Assembly (NCBI GenBank): GCA_964458385.1
Contig: CAYWIS010000063.1
Coordinates: forward strand, 1 to 27,395
Source: JAHWKS01 sp964458385
GTDB lineage: Bacteria; Planctomycetota; Planctomycetia; Pirellulales; Pirellulaceae
Direction: 5' to 3'
DNA: 27,395 nt
How positions within the stretch are numbered: position 1 is the stretch's first letter; the number at the start of each line of letters is the position of its first letter. Positions 8,518 through 16,671 of the stretch are shown here, piece after piece. Both the position numbers and the translations under genes were made by a program. The notes beneath the pieces are model-generated. The model made no database searches and was not told where the DNA came from. It saw only the letters and a list, made by a program, of their open reading frames with translations.

Positions 8518-9468
8518 TTACGGCTTGCTCTCAGCCGGGAGTAAGTTCGCGGGGAGCAATTCGCCACCGTTAATGGTGCTCATTGCACTGAGATAATCGG
8601 GCGAGAAGTCGCTGGGAAGCCAGTAAACTTCACCACTAATGGTCAGCACGTGGGCTCCGCTTTCCTGATGATGGCTGCCGGGGTCGGTATCCTCGCGGCT
8701 ATTGATTTCAAAGGCCATCTTCGCAACATCCAGATCTTGAGGCTTCAGCCACGAGACGCCGCTTTGCGAGGTTTCAACAATGGCGATCGTTTCGCCCGGC
8801 AAGTCGGCAATTTGCGTGGCGGAAACGACGCTACCGGGCGGAAACACCGTTCTGGGGCCGACCAGCGCTAAGTAGGTGGTTTCTTGGTTTGCGTGGGCGT
8901 CGGGATGTTCGGGGCAGGCATAAACGCTTGGCATATAGTTGGCCAGGCGAAGATTTTCGGGACTGTCCCAGGGTTGGCTAAAGTTGTATTGCTGGTAGAC
9001 CGAGAGCGCTTCGTCGCCCAGATAGGGCAGGAGTAAGACTCGCCAACTATGCCACGGCTTGCCATCGCTGCCCACGACGTACGCAGGAGGGTAATAGTCA
9101 TACTCGGCATGGTAGGCCTGAAGCGCCCTACCGATTTGCTCCAGGTTGCTTTGGCAGGCGCTCTTTGCAACGGCGCTCCGCACCGTTTGTATGGCCGGCT
9201 GCATTAGCGCGACGACCGCCGCCCCGAGTACCACAGTTGCCGCAACCCCGGCAACAATCACCAGAACGAGCATGGGTACGCCGCTGGGAAGCCGCGCCCA
9301 CGGCGTTGTGGCTGCCGGTTTTGAACCCGCGCTCGATGTCAGCGAGCCGGGAAGATAGGGAATCGTAATCGGTTTTCCACAGGTAGCGCACGGTCCGCTA
9401 TGACCGGCGTACCTATCATCGACTTCGGTAAACGCGCCGCAATGCGGACAATGGAAGGGGATGGGCAT
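8518..9468 (-). CDS. Zinc-ribbon/membrane-anchored DUF1559-type pseudopilin-like protein
   Basis: Predicted 316-aa protein. The N-terminus is a zinc ribbon (CPHC near residue 8 and CATC near 28). A Pro/Ser linker and one membrane helix follow (about residues 64-90, MLVLVIVAGVAATVVLGAAV). The remainder resembles the planctomycete DUF1559 (SBP_bac_10) fold: CQSNLEQIGRALQAYHAEYDYYPP, WHSWRVLLLPYL, a YACPEHP strand and a C-terminal GAHVLTISGEVYWL that corresponds to the family's H-X9-DG end. Typical DUF1559 proteins begin with a type IV pilin-like methylation helix; here a zinc ribbon replaces it. The start at 9468 (MPIPFHCPHCG) keeps the ribbon intact. Function is unknown; surface or envelope assembly is only an inference. 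Confidence 0.78.
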   Translation of the reverse strand: MPIPFHCPHCGAFTEVDDRYAGHSGPCATCGKPITIPYLPGSLTSSAGSKPAATTPWARLPSGVPMLVLVIVAGVAATVVLGAAVVALMQPAIQTVRSAVAKSACQSNLEQIGRALQAYHAEYDYYPPAYVVGSDGKPWHSWRVLLLPYLGDEALSVYQQYNFSQPWDSPENLRLANYMPSVYACPEHPDAHANQETTYLALVGPRTVFPPGSVVSATQIADLPGETIAIVETSQSGVSWLKPQDLDVAKMAFEINSREDTDPGSHHQESGAHVLTISGEVYWLPSDFSPDYLSAMSTINGGELLPANLLPAESKP

Positions 9469-9568
9469 GGCAGCGCCAGTTTGTTAGGAGCCACCACCGC
9501 GAAGCTTGCCGCCTGCAACGAACGATCGGCAACGACGCCGACCGTTGCGGAACGAAACGGAAAGCTCG

Positions 9569-10225
9569 TTAGGCGGTGTTTTCGCGAGTTTCTTGAACGA
9601 TTTGAACGTATTGGCGAGCAAGCGATTCAATGCGTTGGAAATCGCCTGCGGCGACCGCTTTAGGCTCGACGAGCGAACCTCCTATGCCCAAGGCGCAAGC
9701 GCCGGCTCGCAGAAAGTCGGCCGCCGTTTCTAGGTTCACGCCGCCCGTGGGCATCATGCGCACGTGGGGCAGGGGACCGCGGAGCGCCTTGATGTACGCG
9801 GGACCGGAGACCTCCGAGGGAAAGATCTTGACGATATCGGCGCCTGCCTCCCAGGCCGTGAGGACCTCGGTGGGCGTAAAGGCGCCGGGGAACACGGCTT
9901 TATCGTACCGGCGGCAAAGACGAATCACGTCGAGATTAACGGTCGGCGAAACAAGGAACTCGGCGCCGGCCAGGAGCGCCGCGCGGGCTGTTTCGGCGTC
10001 GAGCACGGTGCCGGCGCCAAGCAGAATCTTATCGCCCAGGCGATCGGCGACCTGCTCCAGCACGTGCAGGGCTCGCGGCACGGTAAAGGTGATTTCCATT
10101 ACGTCGACCCCACCTGCCAGAAGCGCCTCGGCCACCTCGGCCAGTAGTTCGCTGCGCGGCGCGCGAATGACGGCCACCACCCCAGAATTCAGCACGCGCG
10201 CAAGCGCGTCTTTCTTGCTTTTCAT
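9569..10225 (-). CDS. eda: 2-dehydro-3-deoxy-phosphogluconate (KDPG)/4-hydroxy-2-oxoglutarate aldolase
   Basis: A 218-aa class I aldolase, the usual length for Eda. It cleaves KDPG to pyruvate and glyceraldehyde 3-phosphate in the Entner-Doudoroff pathway and related sugar-acid degradation. E44 in VMEITFTVP is the catalytic glutamate. The Schiff-base lysine is K133 in DIVKIFPSE, the same number as in the E. coli enzyme. GAGTVL, FLVSPTVN, FPGAFTPTE and the MPTGGVNLETA phosphate-binding loop are all present. Start ATG 10225, stop TAA. No Entner-Doudoroff dehydratase or KDG kinase gene is next to it, so the exact pathway is not shown. A GGGCAGGG octamer at 9767-9774 lies in the codons for GPLPH. 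Confidence 0.92.
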   Translation of the reverse strand: MKSKKDALARVLNSGVVAVIRAPRSELLAEVAEALLAGGVDVMEITFTVPRALHVLEQVADRLGDKILLGAGTVLDAETARAALLAGAEFLVSPTVNLDVIRLCRRYDKAVFPGAFTPTEVLTAWEAGADIVKIFPSEVSGPAYIKALRGPLPHVRMMPTGGVNLETAADFLRAGACALGIGGSLVEPKAVAAGDFQRIESLARQYVQIVQETRENTA

Positions 10226-10456
10226 GGTTTATTGAGAATGGATTTTTTTGGATGAACTGCGTTCCCTGGCGCCGCGTATCACAGCAGGGCAGGGGGCCAC
10301 GGGAAACGACCTTGCGAGTGCATTGTCGCCGTGGGCGTGAATCCTTGTCAATTGTCCGAAAAACTAGACTTAGCTAGGGAGTTCCGCATAAGATGATAGC
10401 GCGGACTAGGTGGTGATGAACAAGGCGGCGTTTGGACGGTCATCGAGAAGTTAGTC
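10226..10456. other. Divergent intergenic region
   Basis: This ~230-nt gap between eda (-) and the small membrane protein (+) must hold both promoters, but no convincing -35/-10 pair was found. It carries a KOPS-like octamer at 10287-10294 within GCAGGGCAGGGGG. Confidence 0.5.
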
Positions 10457-10717
10457 GTGGATTTTCTCAAGAACCCTATAACGCAATGTGTGCTGTTGAT
10501 GGCTGTCTTGGCGGTCATGCTGGCCGTGAGTTACTGGGGTTTGCGAAGGTTTCGCGACTATATCGGCCAAGACCAAACGCTCGACGCCGATCTGCTCACA
10601 AATTACCGGGAATTGCACGAGCAAGGTATCATTACCGACGCTGAATACCGAACAATAAAGAGCCGTTTGAACGCGAGGATGCAACGCGAGTCGGACCGGT
10701 CCGGCCACGCCGGTTGA
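10457..10717 (+). CDS. Small membrane protein with SHOCT-like C-terminus
   Basis: An 86-aa protein. One membrane helix spans about residues 9-28 (QCVLLMAVLAVMLAVSYWGL). The C-terminal segment YRELHEQGIITDAEYRTIKSRL follows the pattern of SHOCT (short C-terminal) modules, a helix-turn-helix hairpin around G-I-I-T. The frame begins at GTG 10457 with a weak GAGAAG ribosome site 7 nt upstream. The next in-frame stop upstream is at 10397 and no ATG lies between. clpX follows on the same strand after ~250 nt. Similar short proteins are common in planctomycetes, but their role is unknown to me. Confidence 0.7.
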   Translation: MDFLKNPITQCVLLMAVLAVMLAVSYWGLRRFRDYIGQDQTLDADLLTNYRELHEQGIITDAEYRTIKSRLNARMQRESDRSGHAG

Positions 10718-10960
10718 GCTAACCACACCGGTTGCCCTTAACGGGCCGAGCGCCGACTCTCGATCAAAGGCAAGGACGCCCCGGCGGCGATACGTAGTAC
10801 CAACGGATTGTTTCATACTTCGCTCGAACGTAGCGGAAAGGGAAGCCCTCCCCGGACCTCGCGGCGGCGGCGCCGAAGGCCGGTCGAGCATACACCTGGG
10901 ATTCGTCTCGCCGGATCTGTCGCTCCATGAAGATTGAGCGGCGGCGCCGGTTGCCTGTCA

Positions 10961-10967
10961 GAGGAGG
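10961..10967 (+). promoter_or_regulatory. Strong ribosome binding site that sets the clpX start
   Basis: GAGGAGG lies 4 nt before ATG 10972. This supports the start MSGTKDTGG over the in-frame ATG at 10927, which would add 15 basic residues. Confidence 0.8.
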
Positions 10968-10971
10968 AATA

Positions 10972-12249
10972 ATGTCCGGAACCAAGGACACGGGAGGCGG
11001 GAGCCGTCGCACAGGCTCAACCAAGAAGAACGCGTTTTGTTCGTTCTGTCGGAAGAGCTACCGCGATGTGGGGCCGCTCGTGGAAGGCCCCGGCGATGTC
11101 TACATCTGCGGCGAGTGTATCGACCTCTGCCAGTCGATCCTCGAGCAAGAACAGCGCCGCCGCACCGGCGGTCGGCAACTGTTCTCCAAGATCCCCTCGC
11201 CACGCGAGCTGGTTGCCCACCTCGATCAATACGTGATTGGGCAAGAGGCCTGCAAGAAGGTTCTTGCCGTTGCGGTGCACAACCACTACAAGCGCCTTTC
11301 GCTTGGGTGGGAAGGCTCCGACGTAGAAATCGAAAAGTCAAACATCCTGATGATCGGCCCTACCGGGTCGGGAAAGACGCTCTTGGCCCGCACCTTGGCC
11401 CGAGCGCTGGATGTGCCGTTCGCCATTGGCGACGCCACCACGCTGACCGAAGCGGGCTACGTGGGCGAAGACGTGGAGAACCTGCTTTTGAAGCTGCTCC
11501 ACGCGGCCGACTTTGATATCGAAGCGGCCCAACGCGGCATTGTGTACATCGACGAGATCGACAAGATCGGTAAGACTTCGCAGAACGTCTCGATCACCCG
11601 CGATGTTTCGGGCGAAGGGGTGCAGCAAGCCCTGCTCAAGATGCTCGAAGGCACCATCGCCAACGTGCCGCCCCAGGGCGGCCGGAAACATCCCGAGCAG
11701 CAGTATATCCAGGTTGACACGACGAACATCTTGTTTATCTGCGGCGGGACCTTCGTGGGAATCGAGGACATTGTTCGCCGGCGCACCGGGCGGCGAACGA
11801 TGGGCTTTGGCGGCACGGCCGGCAATAAAGACTCGCGCGAGTTGGCGGATCTGTTGCCGCAAATCACCACCGACGACATCCTGGAGTTTGGCCTCATCCC
11901 TGAATTGGTGGGACGTCTCCCGGTGCTAACCACTCTGGCGCCGTTGGACGAACGGGCGTTGATGCAAGTGCTAACCGAGCCGAAAAATGCGCTCGTCAAG
12001 CAGTATCAAAGCCTGTTCGAAATGGAAAACTGCGAGCTCCACTTCACTGAAGACTCGCTCCGTGCGATTGCTCAACAGGCGATCAAGCGGGGCACCGGCG
12101 CCCGTGGCCTTCGGGCGATTCTGGAAAAGGTCATGCTCGACATCATGTACGAACTTCCCGACCAGCCCGGCGGCAAGTATGTTGTGACCCGAGAGGTAGT
12201 GGAAGGCCGCGAGAAGTTGTTCAAGATGCCCGAGACGAAAAGCGCCTAA
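10972..12249 (+). CDS. clpX: ATP-dependent Clp protease ATP-binding subunit ClpX
   Basis: A 425-aa AAA+ unfoldase. The zinc-binding domain has C23/C26 and C46/C49. Walker A is GPTGSGKT (129-136), the GYVG pore loop is at 162-165, Walker B is VYIDEID (about 191-197), the RKH loop is at 238-240 and sensor 2 is in GARGLR. The loop that docks on ClpP has MGFG (277-280) where E. coli has IGF, so ClpP binding looks preserved. ClpX delivers unfolded or tagged substrates to the ClpP chamber. No clpP or tig gene is adjacent, although these often precede clpX, so the peptidase is encoded elsewhere. A strong intrinsic terminator follows the stop. Confidence 0.97.
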   Translation: MSGTKDTGGGSRRTGSTKKNAFCSFCRKSYRDVGPLVEGPGDVYICGECIDLCQSILEQEQRRRTGGRQLFSKIPSPRELVAHLDQYVIGQEACKKVLAVAVHNHYKRLSLGWEGSDVEIEKSNILMIGPTGSGKTLLARTLARALDVPFAIGDATTLTEAGYVGEDVENLLLKLLHAADFDIEAAQRGIVYIDEIDKIGKTSQNVSITRDVSGEGVQQALLKMLEGTIANVPPQGGRKHPEQQYIQVDTTNILFICGGTFVGIEDIVRRRTGRRTMGFGGTAGNKDSRELADLLPQITTDDILEFGLIPELVGRLPVLTTLAPLDERALMQVLTEPKNALVKQYQSLFEMENCELHFTEDSLRAIAQQAIKRGTGARGLRAILEKVMLDIMYELPDQPGGKYVVTREVVEGREKLFKMPETKSA

Positions 12250-12281
12250 CTCTCGCGGCGTGTGAGAAGCACGAAGAACCA

Positions 12282-12317
12282 GGCCGGTTGTCGTTACCAT
12301 GACAACCGGCCTTTTTT
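12282..12317 (+). terminator. Intrinsic terminator after clpX
   Basis: A perfect 11-bp stem pairs GGCCGGTTGTC (12282-12292) with GACAACCGGCC (12301-12311) around an 8-nt loop, followed directly by six Ts. It lies 32 nt after the clpX stop. Confidence 0.93.
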
Positions 12318-13150
12318 CGTGCGTGGCCAGCGTGAATGGTCTTATGGTCCATACCCTCAATTGCAATCCAACGGTCGGCAAGACGGCCAAGGCCGTTGGA
12401 CACGTCGGCTCCCATGGGACCATTACGCAACCGTTGGACTCCGCGTCTGGCCCAGGTGCGCCTCGTCCCGCCACGGTGACGCAACCCACGCAACCAGCAT
12501 GGACCTGTACTTCTTCTTGGGCTTCACGATCACGTCCACAGCAGCCGCCCGCGAAGGTTTTAAACGCAGCGCGAACGCCGATGATGTTACGTCGCGCAAG
12601 CCGACAATGAGTTGGTCCGCTGGAGCGCAAGGTTAGTCGTCAGTTTGCTTGCGGAATCAGCGGGCGACGCGATTCGCCCGTCGGTGGACCCCGATGGCGC
12701 AAGGCTGCCGACTTTTCAGCGCGCCGGGATCTCCTCGGCATAGCAGGGTAGGGGAGTGGGATCATTCTTGTGGCCATCGCGGCGGGTGTTTTCTTTCTTC
12801 ACGAAATCCTTGCCCCAAGGAAATAGAATAGTGTGCGTCGGTTTAAGACGCTGCAATGAGCGAGTTGTTCGCGCGGTGAGCGAACAGGTTCAACAAGTAA
12901 GCTGTAGTGATACGATCTGCGAACCTACGAAACGCGGTGCGGGGTTGGCTCTTAAACCCCTGGACAATGAACAACGCAACAAGGCGCTATCGTCCATCAG
13001 AGAGGCAAACCGGCGCCGGAGCGAAGAATTGGGAGCCAGACGCCGTAGAGAAGAACCTTCGAAGAGAAATTTCCTGCTCGTCCTCTGTGCGTCTTGGTCG
13101 CTGCCTGCTTCAATTCGTTCTTTCTTCTTGAGCAAAGCGAGTCTGTCTTC
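12318..13150. other. Gene-poor region between clpX and the glycosyltransferase
   Basis: About 830 nt with no reading frame I can support. The frames present have no recognisable motif, no good ribosome site and skewed composition. It contains ACGCAACC three times between about 12,425 and 12,500, an inverted repeat CCAACGG/CCGTTGG (12368-12399), a KOPS-like GCAGGGTAGGGGAG (12743-12756) and two small hairpins: TGTTCGC/GCGAACA (12866-12886) and GGGGTT/AACCCC (12941-12960). A small RNA or a decayed gene is possible but not shown. Confidence 0.5.
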
Positions 13151-14314
13151 ATGCGGGTGGCCCACATTATCACGCGGATGATCCTTGGCGGCGCCCAGGA
13201 GAACACGCTCTACACCTGTCTTGATCTCATGCGCCTTTATGGCGACGACGTGCTGCTGGTGACCGGGCCCGAAACGGGGCCGGAAGGGAGTTTGCTGGAG
13301 CGGGCGAAAGAGCAGGGGGTTCCGCTGGCGATTCTCCCAGCGCTGCAGCGGGCGATTCATCCGGTGCGGGACTTGGAGAGCTATCGAGCCATCAAACGGG
13401 TGTTACGCGAGTTCCGGCCCGACGTAGTTCACACTCATAGCGCTAAAGGGGGCATCCTCGGGCGAATGGCGGCCGACGCCCTGAAGGTGAAGGCGATCGT
13501 CCACACGGTCCACGGAGCGCCGTTCTATCCGTACCAGAGCAAGGGTGCACGAACGTTTTACCGGTGGTGTGAACGGTATGCCGCGCAGCGCTGTCATGCC
13601 CTGGTCAGCGTCGCGGACGCGATGACCGAACTGATGGTGAACGCGGGGGTAGCCCCGCGCGAGAAGTTCACCACGATTTATAGCGGCATGGAGGTAGAGC
13701 CGTTCCTGGCCGCCGACGAACGCCGCGCGGCGACACGTCGCGAGCTGGGCTTTACCGACGATCAGGTGGTGATTGGAAAGATCGCGCGGCTGTTCTATCT
13801 CAAGGGGCACGAGTACGTAATTCGCGCGGCCGCGCCGGTGATTGCGCGCTACCCAAACGTTCGCTTTCTCTTTGTAGGCGATGGCCTGCTGCGGACGTCG
13901 TTGGAGCGGCAAATTGCCGAGGCGGGCTTAAGCAGCTTTTTTTACTTCGCCGGGTTGGTTCCGCCCGAGCGCATTCCATCGCTGGTGGGAGCAATGGACG
14001 TGCTGGTGCATACCAGCCTAAGAGAAGGACTTGCCCGGGCATTGCCGCAGGCGCTCATCGCCGGTAAGCCGGTGGTCAGTTACGACATCGATGGAGCGCG
14101 GGAAGTCGTGTTGCCCGGTGAAACCGGCTATCTTCTTCCACCCCAAAGCATCGAGCCGCTAAGCCACGCCCTAGGCGAATTGGCCGCCGACGCCGAATTG
14201 CGACGGCGACTGGGAGGGCAGGGGAGGGGACGCTTTGCCGATCTTTTTCGCCACGAAACCATGACCCGGCAATTGCGCGACCTCTATCAACGGTTGCTGG
14301 AAGCCAACGCCTAG
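13151..14314 (+). CDS. GT4-family glycosyltransferase (GT-B fold)
   Basis: A 387-aa glycosyltransferase that probably builds a surface polysaccharide or glycolipid; donor and acceptor are unknown. The N-terminal Rossmann half has RVAHIITRMILGGAQENT, VHTHSAKGGILGR and HTVHGAPFYP. The C-terminal donor half has YSGMEVEPF, IGKIARLFYLKGH, FLFVGDG and the nucleotide-sugar signature REGLARALPQALIAGKPVV. In the usual EX7E motif the second Glu is replaced by Gln (E-x7-Q). ATG 13151 gives MRVAHIITR, the normal start; the ATG at 13094 would add a poor extension. Near the C-terminus GGQGRGR is encoded by a strong copy of the G-rich word (14212-14229). No other polysaccharide genes are adjacent. Confidence 0.9.
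   Translation: MRVAHIITRMILGGAQENTLYTCLDLMRLYGDDVLLVTGPETGPEGSLLERAKEQGVPLAILPALQRAIHPVRDLESYRAIKRVLREFRPDVVHTHSAKGGILGRMAADALKVKAIVHTVHGAPFYPYQSKGARTFYRWCERYAAQRCHALVSVADAMTELMVNAGVAPREKFTTIYSGMEVEPFLAADERRAATRRELGFTDDQVVIGKIARLFYLKGHEYVIRAAAPVIARYPNVRFLFVGDGLLRTSLERQIAEAGLSSFFYFAGLVPPERIPSLVGAMDVLVHTSLREGLARALPQALIAGKPVVSYDIDGAREVVLPGETGYLLPPQSIEPLSHALGELAADAELRRRLGGQGRGRFADLFRHETMTRQLRDLYQRLLEANA
14212..14229 (+). repeat. KOPS-like G-rich word with four G-runs
   Basis: GGGAGGGCAGGGGAGGGG holds GGGNAGGG octamers at 14216-14223 and 14221-14228. Its four G-runs with 1-2 nt spacers also fit a compact G-quadruplex. Confidence 0.8.
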
Positions 14315-14328
14315 CGGAAGGGCGCAAG

Positions 14329-14356
14329 GCCGCGGCGCCGCGGCAGGGCAGGGGAG
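14329..14356 (+). repeat. 16-bp palindrome joined to a KOPS-like word after the glycosyltransferase
   Basis: GCCGCGGCGCCGCGGC (14329-14344) is a perfect palindrome. It is followed after one base by GGGCAGGGGAG (14346-14356). The palindrome could act as a weak transcription barrier, but no T-tract follows. Confidence 0.7.
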
Positions 14357-14539
14357 TGGTTATCTTCCAAGGCGGCTAGCCTCCGGCCGGGGGGCATGTT
14401 GTGGCTTGGGAATCTTGTCTTTGGGCTCTCCCCCAAGCGTGCCTCTCGGCGGGGCCGCGTTCCTTTCTCGACGCTCGTTCGGTAGAATTCACCTGGGGAA
14501 AATCTGCGGCACACGTCGGTTTTCTCCTTCACGAAGAAT

Positions 14540-15520
14540 ATGAGACTGGCGGGTCGCGCGAGAGCCGCCGTAGCTTCGCCCTTCCAGCCCCCTGGAATCA
14601 CCGTGGCTCTTGGTACTGATTACGTCGGACCGTACCGCTTGATCCGGCAATTGAACTCCGGATTGCGCATGCAGGTATGGGAAGCTAAGAAGGATGGGGA
14701 CCCTGAGCGGGTCGTGGTCAAGGTCATCAACGACAAATACCGCAACGACCGCGAGCAGCTTTACCACCTGAAGCACGAGTACGAAGTCGGCAAAGACCTT
14801 AAACACCCGAATGTCATCCGTATGCGCGAACTCCAAACCGTGGGCGCCACCGCCTACCTGGTGATGGAGTACTTCGACGCGCCCAATCTCAAGCAGGTGC
14901 TGTGGCAAGGAGAATTTTGGCCAATCCTTAAACTTCCCGAAATCATTGTCAACATGGCCGAAGGATTGGCTTACCTTCACCGCAAAGGTTGGGTGCACCG
15001 CGACGTCAAGCCGGACAACTTTCTTTGCTCCCCCGACGGCGTAACCAAACTGATTGACTTCTCCATCGCCGTGAAGATCAACCGCAGCACTGGGCTGGTG
15101 CGCTGGTTTACCCGCCGGATGAAAGTACAGGGAACGCGCAGCTATATGTCGCCCGAGCAGATTCGCGGCGAGCCGCTCGACGAACGGGCCGACGTGTATA
15201 GCTTCGGTTGCATGTTGTTCCAACTGGTCGGCGGCAAGATGCCCTATACCGGCACGACAGCCGACGACCTGCTTGCCAAGCACCTTACGGCGCCAATTCC
15301 CACGCTGATGGCTTACAACCCCGATGTCCATCCGGACTTCGCCGCTCTGGTGGCGCGGATGATGGCCAAAAACAAGGAAAAGCGACCCGAGAATATGACC
15401 ACGTTCTTGCGCGAGTTTAAACAGACGCGCATGTACCAGACCGGCAAAACGCCCACCTTGGAATCGCTCGAGGCTGCCGCTCGCGAAGGTCGGCCCAAGC
15501 GGGTCACGTTCGACAGCTAG
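14540..15520 (+). CDS. Serine/threonine protein kinase (Hanks type), soluble
   Basis: A 326-aa single-domain kinase without membrane segment or sensor domain. The catalytic elements are VVVKV with K61, the catalytic loop HRDVKPDN (153-160), SPEQ in the APE position and DVYSFGCMLFQLV in helix F. Two departures stand out. The metal-binding DFG is DFS (173-175), and the glycine-rich loop reads LNSGLRMQV, keeping one of the usual glycines. Lys, HRD and Asp are retained, so activity is possible but not assured. The start is uncertain: ATG 14540 has a weak ribosome site, while GTG 14603 would give a 305-aa protein starting MALGTDYVGPYRL. Planctomycetes carry many such kinases. The adjacent glycosyltransferase and accA give no clear link to substrates. 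Confidence 0.85.
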   Translation: MRLAGRARAAVASPFQPPGITVALGTDYVGPYRLIRQLNSGLRMQVWEAKKDGDPERVVVKVINDKYRNDREQLYHLKHEYEVGKDLKHPNVIRMRELQTVGATAYLVMEYFDAPNLKQVLWQGEFWPILKLPEIIVNMAEGLAYLHRKGWVHRDVKPDNFLCSPDGVTKLIDFSIAVKINRSTGLVRWFTRRMKVQGTRSYMSPEQIRGEPLDERADVYSFGCMLFQLVGGKMPYTGTTADDLLAKHLTAPIPTLMAYNPDVHPDFAALVARMMAKNKEKRPENMTTFLREFKQTRMYQTGKTPTLESLEAAAREGRPKRVTFDS

Positions 15521-15689
15521 ACTCGCAACGAAGCGCGGAAGTCAAAAGTCAAAACACTGCGCCGCGCGGCGGCTCTGTATAAGACGCTCCAACCGCGCTA
15601 CGGCAATTCAACTTGTTATCTTGCGAAGGCGGCGTTATACCTGCTGCCTTCCATTTTCCTCAACCTGTACCGCACTCGCGATAATCACG

Positions 15690-16671
15690 ATGGACGCTCC
15701 CAATCCCGGCCTGGAGTTTGAACGGCCGATCATCGAACTGGAAACTCGCCTTCGTACGCTGGAGCGTTCCGGCGACGACCGGCCCGAGACGCAGGAAGAG
15801 ATTCGCCGGCTGCGACGCGAGATTGTGGAGACGACCCGGCGCATCTACTCGCAATTGACGCCGTGGCAAATCGTGCAAGTCGCAAGGCATCCCAACCGGC
15901 CGCATACCGTCGATTACATTTCGCTGCTGTTCGACGAGTTTGTCGAACTCCACGGCGATCGGCGATTTGGCGATGATCGGGCGATCCTCAGCGGCTTCGC
16001 CAAGCTCGATGAGTTCAAAGTGATGCTCATCGGCCATGAGAAAGGCAAGAACTTCAAAGAGCGAAGTGCTTGNNNNNNNNNNCGCCCATCCCGAGGGCTA
16101 CCGCAAAGCGCTTTTGAAGATGCAATTGGCGGCCAAGTACGGCCTTCCCATCATCTGTTTGATCGACACGCCCGGCGCATACCCGGGCATCGGAGCCGAG
16201 GAGCGTGGCCAAAGTGAAGCCATCGCCGAGAACATGTACGAGATGTCGCGTCTGCCCACGCCGATCATCTGCGTGGTCATTGGCGAAGGCGGCAGCGGCG
16301 GCGCCTTGGGCATTGGCGTGGGCGATCGCGTGGGCATGTTGCAGTACAGCTATTACTCGGTCATCAGCCCGGAAGGCTGCGCCGGCATCTTGTGGAAAAG
16401 CGGCGAGTTCGCCGAAGAGGCTGCCCGCGCTCTGCGGTTCACGTCGAAGGATCTTCTGGAGTTTGGCGTCGTCGACCATGTGATTGAAGAACCGCTCGGC
16501 GGCGCTCACCGCGAGCCGTACCAAACCGCCGCCCGGCTGAAGCAGTTCCTTATCAAGATGCTCCGCGAGCTGACGCCGATTCCCCGAGACGAACTGGTCC
16601 AGGCGCGCTATGAGAAGTTCCGCCGCATGGGCGTCTTCCTGGAGGAAGCAACCGAGCAAGCAGCGTCGTGA
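15690..16671 (+). CDS. accA: Acetyl-CoA carboxylase carboxyltransferase subunit alpha (split by an assembly gap)
   Basis: AccA forms the carboxyltransferase with AccD and makes malonyl-CoA for fatty acid synthesis. The 5' part (ATG 15690, MDAPNPGLEFERPI) has the coiled N-terminus, LTPWQIVQVARHPNRP, DYISLLFDEFVELHGDR and GHEKGKNFKERSA. The 3' part has HPEGYRKAL, DTPGAYPGIGAEERGQ, GEGGSGGALGIGVGDRV and SPEGCAGILW. Ten Ns (16073-16082) separate them and shift the frame. If the missing residues are the conserved CNFGC, the real gap is 12 nt, which restores the frame and gives 327 aa, close to the E. coli length of 319. The gene is therefore probably intact. accD is not in the window. Confidence 0.93.
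16073..16082. other. Scaffold gap (10 Ns)
   Basis: A run of ten N bases inside accA. Ten is a placeholder length: the flanking frames require a gap divisible by three, and family conservation suggests 12 nt. Confidence 0.97.

Noticed and set aside
11971..12630. 219-codon minus frame across the clpX end
   Set aside because: It is antisense to clpX and reads through the strong terminator hairpin; no family resemblance.
12756..13181. 141-codon + frame before the glycosyltransferase
   Set aside because: No motif, weak start and overlap with the true glycosyltransferase start.
15621..16217. accA as a frameshifted pseudogene
   Set aside because: The frame change coincides exactly with the N run and disappears with a 12-nt gap; both halves are well conserved.
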